DNA of 64,000 nucleotides. It comes from Dendrolimus kikuchii (taxonomy: Eukaryota > Arthropoda > Insecta > Lepidoptera > Lasiocampidae). Under the pieces are notes generated by a model that made no database searches, had not been told where the DNA came from, and saw only the letters and a list, made by a program, of their open reading frames with translations. Both the position numbers and the translations under genes were made by a program. Positions 22,601-30,935 of the stretch are shown piece after piece (the stretch's first letter is position 1; every line of letters begins with the position of its first letter). The DNA lies in contig CM034397.1 in assembly GCA_019925095.2 (NCBI GenBank), positions 3,367,763-3,431,762 of the forward strand, given 5' to 3'.

Positions 22601-24912
22601 TGGTAACCGCTATCCATTAAGTGGGCCGTCTGCCTGTCTGCTGATCTCCTGCAATGAAAAAAAAGGTACTAATGACAATAAAATTGTTAAGGCTTTTAAC
22701 TTTTGATATAATATATAATACGTTTACTGATTTGTAGGTGTAGCAGTAGCGCAAAATCTGTATGCTCGGTATACGCGGCCCCTAAAGCTTGCCGAATGCC
22801 CACTGTCTAACTGTGAGCGTTTCCAAATTCGCTCGGTGTGTGCCGCTCGCCCACCGATATTGAGCATACTGCTTCCACACCAATACAACACAAACGTCTA
22901 AAAGTAAGACATTTAGGACCTTTTTGGAGCTAATTTTTTACACGGCAATAGTTACTCCTAGTATTCTTTTGGCCATGGTCTTCTTCAAGAAGTAAAGAGT
23001 TTAGTTTAATAAAACAAAACTTACAAAGTAGATGATATAAATTTGAGTACAGCCATTATGATCCAATTAGGTGAGAAACTGCTCAATGCTGAGAACAGGA
23101 AACCAACTGACATGGACACCATTAGGGTTAGTTTGCGCCCCTTGGTGTCCGATATGTAACCCCACAAATGAGCACCAGCTACCACACCTGTAGCGAAAGA
23201 AATAGTTAAGTACAATCGAGATAATATTAAGTAATTATATTAATTTTTTTATATAATCAGCGGGGAGGGAGTGTAAATCGCTCGAGGACTAAGGAGTTGA
23301 GCTCCAGAGGTGTATGTGTATGCCTATGTTAAAGGCTGGACTGAAGAATACCTCCTTGTAAATTCTCTTTCCCTACCTCGCCATTAAGACCTGACTTTAT
23401 CCCTGCAGGAACGGAGAACGAATACAATTTCCTGCGGCCCGGCGGCCTGTCGTAAAAGGCGACAAAACAACCCACAGCCAGGTGGTAGGATGTTTGCTTG
23501 ACTGTCCAGCAACCACCCCTGGTCTAGAATACGCCGCCATAAAAACCTTGAGTTGTGTTCCGGTATTAGTGGCCAGGTTCCAGCCCCATCTACGAGTCCG
23601 CCAGTACGTTGGTGGCACCTTTGGTGTTGCAAATGTCCATAGGCGATGGTAACCGCTTTCCATCAAGTGGGCCGTCTGCCCTCATGTCTGAACTCATGCA
23701 ATAAAAATAATAAAGTTTAAATGAAGAATGCGTGAATAAACAAGAGTACTGTGACGTCACCGCAAGCACAGAGTATATAAAAATATGTATTGGGATCTTA
23801 CTAAAATAAGGTTTTACTGTTTTCGTGCTGGTCACAAATACTTTTGAATATGGAATATAAATATGCTTTTGTTTTTTATTTTCTATCATGTTGTTTTACC
23901 CTCCTATAATAATAAATAATCGGCAGACAAACACACATATTGTATATCCCCAAATTAAGCAAGTTACGCTTGTGTTATGGGTAATATACAACGTACTACT
24001 CTGGGGCCGATCCCAGACACCCAGACCATAGTAAATAACGGAGAAAATACGTTTCCGAAATTTACTATACCAGGAATCGAACCCGGAGCCTCTGCGTTGC
24101 AGTGTGGTAGGCCGGCAAAGGCTTAGCCCGCTCAACCACAGAGGCCGTCCAATGAAACGTGTTTTTTTTTAATTTATAAGTAACTTTAAAAAAAATATAA
24201 AAACATGAGAAGTTTAATACATAAAATCAAGTAATAGGCATACCAGCTAAAGGCATAGCAGTAAGCAAAGCTCTTTGCTGCATAGTCAGTTCTAAGTCAC
24301 AAACCGCGGCAGCAACCACGAAACTGGCTCCGAACATATCCATGCCCATTGCTTGGAGTGTCCAGCTGCATACTAGTAACAATCCGAAGTTATATTTCCC
24401 AAAACCTAAATAAATTAAATCAATATTAGACATAAAAGATTCCTGGATTAAATACCTTAACGCATAGACTGTCTATATTAAAAGAAGAATGTGTAAAAAT
24501 CATACATATTCTAATTATTTATTTTGTTGAGCAATTTAAGTATTTCTTTTTTTAAATATGGCTTCACCCGATTTTAAATGTAGCCAATGTCAATATTTAG
24601 AATAATATATAAGCAAAAAATCAATTCAAATTTAGAAAATGATATTTGCTTGATCATAAAATAAATAATATAATTGATTATTAATTTAAACGTTTCTTAA
24701 GTTTTCTGTGTAGAACAGTGTGTCAATTATTTGATGTTTGGATTTTCCTTTTGTTAGGTCGAGACTTTGAGAAGAATTTATTTCGATGAAATGTATATTA
24801 GAGTTCTGACTTTACCTGTAAATGATAGTGCATCTTCTACACATACTGCTTGGTATCCCTTTTTCTTCTCTACATCTGCTGCTTTCTCTATTTTTTCAAT
24901 TTTGTAAACCAT
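7639..24912 (-). CDS. Gene A: SV2-like MFS transporter, spliced gene span
   Basis: Predicted membrane transporter of the SV2-like / organic-ion group of the major facilitator superfamily; the substrate is unknown. Coding exons in transcript order: 24816-24912, 24244-24405, 23025-23187, (exon 4 unclear), 17637-17881, 14040-14194, 12754-12901, 11057-11343, 9597-9724, 7639-7694. All listed junctions have AG and GT borders, and phases agree on both sides except around exon 4. The product has a short hydrophilic N-terminus, about 12 hydrophobic segments, the MFS loop motif GYISDTKGRK (about residues 96-105), an ESPKFL motif after TM6, and a TM7-8 loop with cysteines. The listed exons total 1441 nt, which is not a multiple of three, so a piece of length 2 mod 3 is missing. 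Gene B's exon 4 is 122 nt, which would fit. A further-upstream acceptor for exon 5 would instead give an open 490-residue protein. The family call is firm; function is inferred only from family. Confidence 0.9.
7947..8384. mobile_element. Possible MITE with 18-bp terminal inverted repeats
   Basis: The ends CAGCAATGCCGTAAATAG and, inverted, CAGCAGTGCCGTAAATAG face each other 438 bp apart in gene A's last intron. No coding capacity and no clear target duplication. Confidence 0.55.
8842..9072 (-). mobile_element. REP-E copy
   Basis: Inverted copy beginning TTTTTTTATTGCAGGAGTTC and running through CAGACGGCCCACTTGATGG. Truncated at the far end. Confidence 0.75.
9165..9330 (+). mobile_element. Repeat shared with 50625-50745
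   Basis: CTACGTGTTGGCCTCCCCAT, CAAAAGTCCGGACCATTTTT and GGTCTCTTAAAAACATA are closely matched near 50650-50740. Function unknown. Confidence 0.6.
9331..9535 (-). mobile_element. SINE-A copy, old
   Basis: Diverged copy of the tRNA-derived SINE (ATATCCCCAAATCAAGCAAA, GGAATCGAGTC, CTCAAGCACAGAAGCC). B-box and head are degraded. Confidence 0.7.
9597..9724 (-). CDS. Gene A exon 9 (TM11-12)
   Basis: 128 nt between CATTACAG and GTAAGT. It encodes GMVSCLSVMTGRLSAFFG.. to FYGWSLLLI, the last two helices of the fold. Phase 2 in and 1 out. Confidence 0.9.
9760..11050. other. Gene A intron 8, mostly unrecognised
   Basis: Contains CTTT microsatellite runs (about 10493-10590) and a hairpin at 10786-10823 (CGTAAGATTGTAAAGG, short loop, complement). 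No coding features. Confidence 0.5.
11057..11343 (-). CDS. Gene A exon 8 (TM8-TM10/11)
   Basis: 287 nt, phase 0 in and 2 out, with acceptor AATTCAG and donor GTAATT. It encodes IQICDDSI.. and then several hydrophobic helices, ending FVELYPTSLR, the conserved E-x-Y/F-P-T-x-x-R of the second MFS half. Gene B carries the equivalent on two exons. A LINE copy is inserted only 28 nt upstream of the acceptor (11372-11644). Confidence 0.93.
11372..11644 (+). mobile_element. LINE-A copy beside the gene A exon 8 acceptor
   Basis: Encodes MERMHDERMTKQIYNAKVDG to ..YPAREPA and ends GTGAAGTTATGTATGT. 13-bp duplication AATAAGAGATTAC at 11359-11371 and 11645-11657. Inserted antisense to gene A, 28 nt from exon 8. 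Confidence 0.95.
11800..12041 (-). mobile_element. Repeat interrupted by MITE (left part)
   Basis: GGTTGGACCGATTTTTATGA.. and CGGGACCTAGATTTTTATTT continue after the MITE as AGGACAACGTCTGCCAGGC (12403-12421). A related repeat follows at 12440-12595. Confidence 0.5.
12042..12406. mobile_element. 365-bp MITE with about 25-bp terminal inverted repeats
   Basis: The ends G(A/G)GGCTCAATTCTGCTATT are inverted and near-identical, followed by AATATC in both. Non-coding. It splits a second repeat, so it inserted later. Confidence 0.75.
12754..12901 (-). CDS. Gene A exon 7 (TM7 and outer loop)
   Basis: 148 nt between TTCTAG and GTAAGT. It encodes GSGFILWLPYIMNNLFSVL and a Gly/Ser-rich outer loop with a cysteine (NLCTIITYS). 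It corresponds to gene B exon 7 (ICETIN). Confidence 0.87.
13000..13152 (+). mobile_element. REP-E copy, truncated
   Basis: GACAAAACAACCCACAGCCAGG through CCTTTGGTGTT. Both ends lost. Confidence 0.65.
13160..14030. other. Gene A intron 6, unrecognised
   Basis: Two GTTTGATGTTCGTCCCG blocks (near 13615-13630 and 13697-13715) suggest a degraded repeat. No coding evidence. Confidence 0.35.
14040..14194 (-). CDS. Gene A exon 6 (central loop, TM7 start)
   Basis: 155 nt, phase 0 in and 2 out, with acceptor TTTCCAG and donor GTAAGT. It encodes a charged loop (IKKLLADEETQSS..) and then PLLKQTLKLFYIVIVVYMT entering TM7. Gene B exon 6 has the same phases but a longer Ser-rich loop. Confidence 0.85.
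14337..14575. mobile_element. MITE-1 copy (foldback)
   Basis: The outer arms ACTACGTTTTAACGGTTTTAAG and CCGACGTTTCGGCCACTTTTC are repeated inverted at the right, ending GTTTTATTATGTATACAGG. Other copies at 18694, 43280 and 46497. Confidence 0.75.
15205..15560 (-). mobile_element. REP-G copy (about 360 bp)
   Basis: Minus-strand copy of the repeat starting TGGTCGAAATTCGACCATAA. It matches 48880-49260 and 55930-56290 along its length. Non-coding. Confidence 0.7.
15891..16175 (+). mobile_element. LINE-A copy, nested in another repeat
   Basis: Encodes RMHDERMTKQIYNAKVDGCR to ..YPARELA with the ATGT tail. The flanks (GGTATATGTATATTTT / TTTTCAATACC) join to restore a repeat also seen at 58770-58850, so the LINE landed inside that repeat. 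Confidence 0.88.
16497..16787 (-). mobile_element. SINE-B copy (tRNA-derived SINE)
   Basis: On the minus strand the head reads GTGGTAGCGTAATGGCTAGC (A-box-like) and GCGGGTTCGATCC (B box), then a body with CATCGTGATGCAAC and a 3' end of AATGGGACATTTATGGGCTG. The best match is the plus-strand copy at 25797. Confidence 0.8.
16984..17303 (-). mobile_element. REP-E copy, near full length
   Basis: Starts TTTTTTTATTGCAAGAGATC and ends TTCCTGCACGGATA. About 320 bp, antisense orientation. Confidence 0.8.
17304..17630. other. Intron sequence, unrecognised
   Basis: A+T-rich at the 3' part; no ORF or repeat identified with confidence. Confidence 0.35.
17637..17881 (-). CDS. Gene A exon 5 (TM5 end, TM6, loop)
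   Basis: 245 nt between CATTACAG and GTAAGT. It encodes FAYPILPLEFSYWIDF, then PWRLLVFVMALPCAASACF (TM6) and ESPKFLVSQGKYEDALNVL, the conserved start of the central cytoplasmic loop. It aligns with gene B exon 5 (AWAILPFSWEY.., ESPKFLMTKNK..). An alternative acceptor gives 17637-17913. Confidence 0.9.
17882..17990 (-). pseudogene. Possible remnant of gene A exon 4 cut by a retroelement tail
   Basis: Directly 5' of exon 5 on the minus strand the same frame stays open and reads YVAPILSTIRRMK. This can be laid against gene B's YACEIMPKERRDK (Y, I, RR and K shared over 13 residues). Further upstream the frame runs into sequence of a retroelement 3' tail (about 17950-18115) and a stop. This may be the broken end of exon 4, or chance. 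A usable acceptor (CCGTAG, exon start at 17913) would join exon 3 in frame. The match is short. Confidence 0.3.
17945..18117 (+). mobile_element. Retroelement 3' tail beside gene A exon 5
   Basis: Runs from about TGTCATTGCAGCGGAAAACG through GTTCGAAGACCTCACAAC to AATAAAGTGTTTTCATTCATTC and an A8 run. The poly(A) signal and A tail mark a retroposed 3' end. Confidence 0.6.
18694..18909. mobile_element. MITE-1 copy, near-perfect hairpin
   Basis: GTACGTTTTAACGGTTTTAAGC..CACTTTTCAGTGGCC is mirrored about GTGATCACGGAAGAC. The arms are about 90 nt. Confidence 0.8.
19200..19395 (+). mobile_element. Possible retroelement 3' coding end
   Basis: An open stretch reads AWEHINEQVHKSKHLPRVCA and then DILSPKRVYAPELLADVLVK, a TGA stop and an overlapping AATAAAG. 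It looks like the end of a protein followed by a poly(A) signal. Family not recognised; it could be a pseudogene. Confidence 0.3.
20014..20525 (-). mobile_element. SINE-D copy, longer, inverted
   Basis: Inverted match to 4690-5020, with additional 5' sequence containing GGATGCGGCGGCACTAACCT. A 169-residue frame spans it, but the reading frame is not kept between copies. Confidence 0.7.
20525..21610. other. Gene A intron 3, unrecognised
   Basis: Contains a GTAGGTGGCGCTGCAATCGG-type repeat end near 20625-20690. No exon resembling gene B exon 4 was found here. Confidence 0.35.
21612..21795 (+). mobile_element. REP-E copy, degraded
   Basis: TGAAACAACCCACAGGCAGG to CACTTTCCATCGGGCGGG. Confidence 0.65.
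22432..22665 (+). mobile_element. REP-E copy
   Basis: From GCCAGATGGTAGGGTATTTG to CTGCAATGAAAAAAA. The 5' part is missing. Confidence 0.75.
23025..23187 (-). CDS. Gene A exon 3 (TM2-TM4, MFS motif)
   Basis: 163 nt between CGCTACAG and GTAAGT-type GTAAG, phase 1 in and 2 out, the same as gene B exon 3. It encodes VVAGAHLWGYISDTKGRK, the G-x3-D-x2-G-R-K loop 2-3 signature of MFS carriers, followed by hydrophobic TM3 and the start of TM4. Confidence 0.93.
23396..23706 (+). mobile_element. REP-E copy, near full length
   Basis: TTATCCCTGCAGGAACGGAG through GGCCTGTCGTAAAAGGCGAC to CATGCAATAAAAAT, within gene A intron 2. Confidence 0.8.
23908..24149 (-). mobile_element. SINE-A copy (tRNA-derived SINE)
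   Basis: On the minus strand: GGCCTCTGTGGTTGAGCGGG (A-box-like head), GGGTTCGATTCC (B box), then a body ending in an (ATT)n tail. About 240 bp. One of six copies in the window. Confidence 0.85.
24244..24405 (-). CDS. Gene A exon 2 (TM1 and start of TM2)
   Basis: 162 nt between TTTATTTAG and GTATGC, phase 1 at both ends. It encodes FGKYNFGLLLVCSW... with a first hydrophobic segment, then the CDLELT.. segment and ...AMPLAG leading into TM2. Length and phase are identical to gene B exon 2. Confidence 0.92.
24816..24912 (-). CDS. Gene A exon 1 (start codon, N-terminus)
   Basis: Starts at ATG (MVYKIEKIEKAADVEKKKGY...) and encodes 32 residues plus one base, ending before GTAAAG. The ATG follows a good acceptor (TTTATTTCTAG) 9 nt upstream, so a 5' UTR intron is likely. 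The end ...VEDALSFTG matches gene B exon 1 (...LEDALDIAG), which fixes start and phase. It is hydrophilic and cytoplasmic in this family. Confidence 0.85.
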
Positions 24913-25224
24913 AGTAGAATCTAGAAATAAATTCAAGAATAGTAAAAATTGTGCCGAGTGTGATTTATTTCCCCGCACTTAACGAACTACAGTTAAAGTT
25001 GACTATAAAAAAATTGTAACCAGTGTAAGCATATAAGAATGTACGGGTTAGAGCCTGGAATCATTATTTGAATCTAGCTCTGAGACAGCCTGTCCATTGA
25101 AGCTGAGCGACGCTACGAAGAAATTGCATAAAAATTGCGACAATGGCCACACAGCCAATCCCTTTGGTCAATATTTCTCCGTTTCTCCGCTCTGCAGCCT
25201 CCCACCGCTTCATTAAAGAGGCAG

Positions 25225-25555
25225 CCTTAGGGTCGGCTCAAACGGTGTGATACCACGCCCTCACAGCTCTCTCATATCGGCGTGAAACGGTTACTCTTAT
25301 ACTAATCGTGTTTCGTGCGACGAGTGAAATTAACGATTAGGGTTCCCACCCGTACATTATAATATCATACTATATTTTAGCCAATTGTACTATATACTAT
25401 TGCACAATAATACACTATGAAATACACTATATTTAATATCGTGCTTTTTATTCAGATTCTTCTGATTGTTTTAAAAACAATAGATCTTTGCTGGCCAAAG
25501 CGAGAAGTAGTAATAAGTTCACATGGAAAATTCAATAATGAAATAAATCTTATAT
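25225..25555 (+). repeat. Composite repeat shared with 45768 and 41290
   Basis: GGTGTGATACCACGCCCTCA and ATCGTGTTTCGTGCGACGAG match 45790-45870. CTATATTTTAGCCAATTGTAC.. and the AATGAAATAAAT end match 41350-41525. Confidence 0.55.
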
Positions 25556-25752
25556 CTTATACTAATTAATAAAGCTGAAGAGTTTATTTGTTTGAACGCG
25601 CTAATCTCAGGAACTACTGGTCTGATTTGAAAAAATTCTTTCAGTTCTAGATAGCTAAGACCAATAGGAGCGGAGCACCAATGAAGAATGTTTCAAAATC
25701 GGGGGGTTTTGAAAACAAATTCCACGTGGACTACGTTGTGGGCACAGATAGT
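25555..25752 (+). mobile_element. Helitron-like non-autonomous element
   Basis: Starts TCTTATACTAATTAATAAAG with GCTGAAGAGTTTATTTGTTT. Resembles the inverse of 57021-57497. The 3' end is degraded (ACGTTGTGGGCACAGATAGT). Confidence 0.5.
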
Positions 25753-25796
25753 AGAATATAAAATGAGTAGGTACTATTTTTCCCCCTAAATTTCCC

Positions 25797-26106
25797 AAAA
25801 TGGTAGCGTATGGGTACGTAGTGCACGCGTCCGAAACTCAAAGAGCTCAAAGGTTCGGTTCGAATCCTAGCTGGAACGCATGCACTTCTTAGGCAATTTT
25901 CTGACCTAATGCTGACCTGCATATTGTTACAATTACCACGTGCTAACGACGGTGAAGGAATACATCGTGATGCAACCTGCACATCGAGATAACCGATGTG
26001 TCAAACCTGCCTAGCCACCTTGGAGAAGCGTGGCGGGTATACTGTCCGTTCCCCTATAATGGAAGACACGAGCCCTGCAGTGGGACATTTATGGGCTGAT
26101 ATTAAA
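25797..26106 (+). mobile_element. SINE-B copy, full length
   Basis: tRNA-like head AATGGTAGCGTATGGGTACG with B box GGTTCGAATCC, body ACATCGTGATGCAACCTGCA, 3' end GTGGGACATTTATGGGCTGATATTA. Confidence 0.8.
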
Positions 26107-26814
26107 TAGGTTTATATCCTGGTAGCTTAGTTCGTCCTAAACCCGCATTTCGAAAGAAGCGTCGGTTGGAATTTAGGCCGGTAATCATGCAGCACTTAGG
26201 AAGTTCTCTGACTTAATGTTAGAGTTTATGCAGTAATTTTTATTGTATCCTTTTTCTGATTTTTATTATTTCCACATTTTATGGAAGCCAAATGTCTATT
26301 ATTAAAATTTAACTTCAACACATTGAAATAACTAGCCGTTGAATAATAATGATAGTCTGTGCATTTACCTTAAAAAAAAAGAAAACACTTCTCGCAAAAA
26401 TAATACACAAATCTTAAATTCTTTTTGTTATTGTAATTGCAATAAATTATAAAGAGATATGTACTAGATACTGTAACTACGATAGGCTGTCCTGATAATG
26501 GCAAATACTTTAATGTATTTTAGGAAAATTCTCATCTTATATACGCTGGCAGTAACGTCACTAGAAAAGTCCACGAGTGTACTCCAGTCATCGTTACTTT
26601 ACAAGTGTAATATCTTCGATCAACATGTTGTTCGTCTTACTCTATTTAGACAGTATCTTATTTAATATTCTAATTTGTAAATAGAGAAAACTAGTTATTA
26701 ATCTATATACTTGGTCGAATAAATGTATAGATGGAGACTCCATAAACTAATGAACAAATCCTTTGTTTAAAACTTTGCTGTTATTTAAAACAAATAATTA
26801 TTGAGATAATAATG

Positions 26815-27350
26815 TGTGCTAGGACACATAGTAGAAGTGAAACTTGAACGGACAAGTGGAAAAACGAATGGCAACGGATAGAAGGCAAAACGAATCGCAA
26901 CAAAATTTTTAAGTTAAAGTTATACGGCCAGGTTTTTAAATAATAATAATAATCGGCAGACAAACACACACATTGTATATCCCCAAATTAAGCAAGTTAC
27001 GCTTGTGTTATGAGTAATATACAACGGACTACTCTGGGGCCGATCCCAGACACCCAGACCATAGTAAATAACGGAGAAAATACGTTTCCGAAATTTACTA
27101 TACCAGGAATCGAACCCGGAACCTCTGCGTTGCAGTGAGGTACGCCGGCAAAGGCTTAGCCCGCTCAACCACAGAGGCCGTAAATTGGACAAGTATTTTA
27201 AAAATTTGCCCGTAAAATTTCAAGTTAAAATTTTGTTGCGATTCGTTTTGCCACCTATCCGTTGGCATTTGTTTTTCCACTTGTCCGTTGAAGTTTCACT
27301 TCTGCGGACGGACTGACTTCTGCTTCTGTGTCCCAGCACACATTTCGTTT
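26815..27350. mobile_element. Foldback element J with a SINE-A in its loop
   Basis: The left arm GACACATAGTAGAAGTGAAA..GCAAAACGAATCGCAACAAAA is mirrored at 27195-27345 (TTTTGTTGCGATTCGTTTTG..GTGTCCCAGCACAC). The centre is occupied by SINE-A at 26940-27181. Confidence 0.75.
26940..27181 (-). mobile_element. SINE-A copy inside foldback element
   Basis: Very similar to the copy at 23908; complete with A-box-like head, B box and (TAA)n side. Confidence 0.85.
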
Positions 27351-27399
27351 TTTCGCAGGTTTACTGCAAATTGTAATTTGGTTAGGTTAGGTGCATTTT

Positions 27400-27605
27400 A
27401 ATGAATGCATTTTTTATTAAAACGTATTTTATTTTATCAAACAAAAAAACTGAATTCGATCCGGAACCAAAAAACGCATCCATAGTCTACTCTAAAATTA
27501 TGCCGTCTCTCACCACGTCTACTCTAAATTTATGCCGCGCCTCCACGCGGCTTAACGCGTTTTCATGTCAGAAAAATCCTAAGACCCCCCCGTCTATATA
27601 GAAGT
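27400..27605 (+). repeat. Repeat K
   Basis: ATTATGCCG(T/C)CTCTCACCACGTCTACTC and CCGTCTATATAGAAGTTTCAC recur at 30030-30245 and 30345-30530. Each ends with the AGAAGTTTCACTTC that also borders the foldback arms. Confidence 0.6.
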
Positions 27606-27943
27606 TTCACTTCAAAAATAATTCATAATATTATTGCATTAAAAAGAGTAAGGTTTGGAAATTATAAATTAAAAATGATATCTGACAAATGTCCACCTTT
27701 GGTCTGAATCTAACCTAACCTAAATCACTGTTTTAGTCACTGGTCGCGACCTTTCACCACCCATCGCAATAATATTAGTGAAAAATAGGTGAGGTTTATC
27801 AAAAATTTATATTATATTATATAAGGATTGCAGAAAGGGTAAGCATACTTTCTCCCCTGCTCACTCCGCCCACACACTACTCTAAATTCGTGTACCGGAT
27901 ATCTGAGTAGCAGCCGGTTTCATTTAATAATCTTATAAAAAAC

Positions 27944-28190
27944 TAGCCGATGCTCGCAACTTCGTCCGCGTGGTATTTATTATTCCTTCAAAGCTGTTTA
28001 AGTTATTAAAGTTTTTTTAACTATCCCACGGGAAATCTTCAATTTTTCGGGATCAAAAGTATCCTATATATTGACCAGGGATATAACCTACTTCCATACA
28101 AAATTTCATTTAAATCAGACCATTCGTTTCGGAGATTAGCCCGTACAATTCTTACATCGATGACTCGGTTTTTAGCATTTTTTTGTACAG
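27944..28190 (-). mobile_element. Helitron-like repeat, interrupted by LINE-A
   Basis: Begins AAACTAGCCGATGCTCGCAA, CTTCGTCCGCGTGG, then TATCCCACGGGAA..CATTCGTTTCGGAGATTAGC. This is the reverse of a CTAGT-ending Helitron tail. Confidence 0.5.
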
Positions 28191-28201
28191 AAATTCGACC
28201 T

Positions 28202-28551
28202 ACATACATACATACATACATACATAACTTCACGCCAGTTCCCTTGCGGGGTAGGCACGAACAACAGAGTGGCATTTAGGCTTATTCTTACACACCTCAC
28301 TTGCTTCTTTGACATTCATAACTCTTGTCATGCAAGCTCGTCTGTTCTTAAGGCTCCTGACATCACCTTCTGCTAGTACACGATCAATTTGATCATGGAA
28401 GGTGTGTCGTGGCCTTCCACGACTTCTGCATCCATCCACTTTTGCATTGTATATCTGTTTAGTCATTCTTTCATCATGCATTCTTTCCACATGCCCGAAC
28501 CACCGGAGCATTCCTTTCCTTACCTTCACCCCGACACTCTCTTTCAGACCT
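28202..28551 (-). mobile_element. LINE-A copy
   Basis: Minus-strand frame GMLRWFGHVERMHDERMTKQ to YPARELA. 11-bp duplication AAATTCGACCT at 28191-28201 and 28552-28562. Confidence 0.93.
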
Positions 28552-28667
28552 AAATTCGACCTCTACAGTTTTATTATATGTATAGATATGTGAGCCTTGT
28601 ATCCTATTGGCATTTCGTATTTATGCACTAAGTTTTATGTAATTATATATATTTGAAAAAAAAAAGG

Positions 28668-28826
28668 TTGGTTATGGCGGCACACTCTAGAGCAGTGATG
28701 GTAGTCATCCAGACTGACAAATGCTCTACCATCTGCTAGGGGTTGCTTTGTTGCCGTTGGCGATAGGCCGTCCGGCTGCAGGAATTCTTTCTTTCAGTAT
28801 TCTTTCTCCACTCCTGCACGGATAAA
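28668..28826 (-). mobile_element. REP-E copy, truncated
   Basis: Inverted: GGTAGTCATCCAGACTGACAAATGC to CTCCTGCACGGATAAAG. Confidence 0.65.
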
Positions 28827-29051
28827 GGTACTAAAATAAATAACACCTCAACCCCATGTATAAATACGTACCTATATAAATGTAGGTAAATGCCTAAAAA
28901 TAACAACTTGAATGGCCGATAAGAATGTTTCGCTATCACTAAAAATAAAACACTTTTTTGTGTAATACTTTTATATGGGTTAATATTTGCAGAGCGAATC
29001 TTGCGTTGTTTATCATTTTTCGGCAAGGATTTCATATAGAAAAAATGAATA

Positions 29052-29172
29052 CGTTGTAACAGTGAACACGAGGGATGAAAGTGACCTATTTAGGCACGAA
29101 ATGGTTTGGCACACGAGCGTAGAGAGAACGCTAATAATGTGAGTGCCTAAATAGACCTTTCACCCGAAGTTA
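29052..29172. repeat. Inverted repeat, about 37-bp arms
   Basis: CAGTGAACACGAGGGATGAA..CTATTTAGGCAC is mirrored by GTGCCTAAATAG..TTAACACTG around a 34-nt loop. Probably a MITE. Confidence 0.65.
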
Positions 29173-29504
29173 ACACTGTTTTTATATCATATAAGAAGAA
29201 AATAAATAAAAACTGATTAGTTAACAAACGACTACTTCTCTAATGAAATCAAGCGTTAGATCCACATCTAAATCTGATGAACTTATTTTATACGTCACAT
29301 ATGAAACGTCAAGTAATTTTTTTTTTCTGTGGCATTCTACCAGCCAGTATTTTGTTGTCACTGATCGTAGTAAATATTTAGCTCAAAATTATGTAAATTA
29401 AATAATAATTTAATGCAAAGTAATTTATAACTGTCATGTTACAAAATTGTTTAAAATTTTAATTACAATTTTATGTCACGATTTAACAGTGGCTGTAGAA
29501 ACAA

Positions 29505-29835
29505 AAATGTGTGCTGGGACACATAGTAGAAGTGAAACTTCAACGGACAAGTGCCAAAACGAATCACAATGGACAAGTGGAAAAACGAATGGCAACGGAT
29601 AAGTGGAAAAACGAATGGCAACGGACAGTGGCAAAACGAATCGCAATAAAATTTTAACTTGAAATTGACAAGCACATTAACAATCTGTCCGTAAAACTTC
29701 AAGTTAAAATTTTGTTGCGATTCGTTTTGCCACTCGTTTTTCCACTTATGCGTTGCGATTCGTTTTTCCACTTGTCAATTGTGATTCGTTTTGCCACTTG
29801 TCCGTTGAAGTTTCACTTCTACAATGGCTCCCAGC
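29505..29835. mobile_element. Foldback element J, uninterrupted copy
   Basis: The arms consist of about 26-bp units (GGACAAGTGGAAAAACGAAT-like) repeated four times and mirrored on the right. The short centre is TTGACAAGCACATTAACAA. Confidence 0.75.
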
Positions 29836-30029
29836 AACATTTCGATTTTTCGGAGGTGGTGCGGCGGCGCTGGGTTTAGCGGGAAGCGAACTGTGTCAAA
29901 TTTGCGGGAAAAGAAGTGTGGGACAATTTTGATGGGAATCGGAAGATAAGCACGCACTTACCTGGTTAATGGGAATAAAATGCGGCTGCTCCTCTGCCCT
30001 CAGTCCACTTCACTTCACTTTATCAAACA

Positions 30030-30245
30030 TGTTTATAAAAACTGTTTTCAATCCGGCAACCAAAAAACGGTTCCATAACTCCATACTTTAAAATTTAATA
30101 TGCCGCCTCTCACCACGTTTATGTTAATTTTTTATGCCGCTATTTACACGCGGTGCGGCTTTTTCGTTTTATGATGACATGAGAAAAAATCCTAAGAAAG
30201 GGACCCGTCTATATCAAAGAAGAACTTCAATAATCGAAGAAAATG
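30030..30245 (+). repeat. Repeat K, diverged copy
   Basis: TATGCCGCCTCTCACCACGTTT.. and ACCCGTCTATATC. Tandem to the next copy. Confidence 0.55.
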
Positions 30246-30344
30246 AAATCGAGGTTTACCCGTACCAACGCCATCTAACGAGTGAAGCAGGTACATTTTA
30301 ATTACTGCGATTTTAAATTTATTTTACTTTTATTTTATCACGCT

Positions 30345-30530
30345 TATTTACGTATTTTATTTTATCAAACTGAATTCAATCCGGAACCAAAAAACGCTTC
30401 CAAACTCCAACTCTAAAATTATGCCGCCTCTCACCACGTCTACTCTAAATTTATGCCGCTCCTCCACGCGGCCGGCTTTTTCGTGGCCAAAAAATCCTAA
30501 GACCCCGTCTATATAGAAGTTTCACTTCAA
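30345..30530 (+). repeat. Repeat K copy
   Basis: ATTATGCCGCCTCTCACCAC to CTATATAGAAGTTTCACTTC, close to the 27400 copy. Confidence 0.6.
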
Positions 30531-30641
30531 TAATGATGAATCGATACCCGTAACGCCATCTAACGAGAGTACCACATTTTGTACTGCGATTGTAATTCCT
30601 TAGTTTTCTTTTTTCACGCTTGTACGTAATTTTGTAGTTTA

Positions 30642-30935
30642 GGCTCCTGACATCACCCTCTGCTAGTACACGATCAATTTGATCATGGACGGTGTGTCGT
30701 GGCCTTCCACGAATTCTGCATCCATCCACTTTTGCATTCCACATACCCGAAACCGCGGAGCATTCCTTTCCTTACCATCACCCCGACACTCTCTTTCAGA
30801 CCAACTCTCTTTCTTACTTCGGTATTACGAACGCGGTCCGGGAGCGTCACTCCGCAGATTTTGCGCAGTGCTCGCATCTCGACCGCGTTTACTTTACTTT
30901 CATGCTCTTTCTTCCATACCCAACTCTCGCTTCCG
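30642..30935 (-). mobile_element. LINE-A copy lacking both ends
   Basis: The minus strand encodes ..ESWVWKKEHESKVNAVEMRA.. and KVDGCRIRGRPRHT with frameshifts. It stops before the usual 3' tail, yet has a 13-bp flanking duplication ATTTTGTAGTTTA (30629-30641, 30936-30948). Confidence 0.88.
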
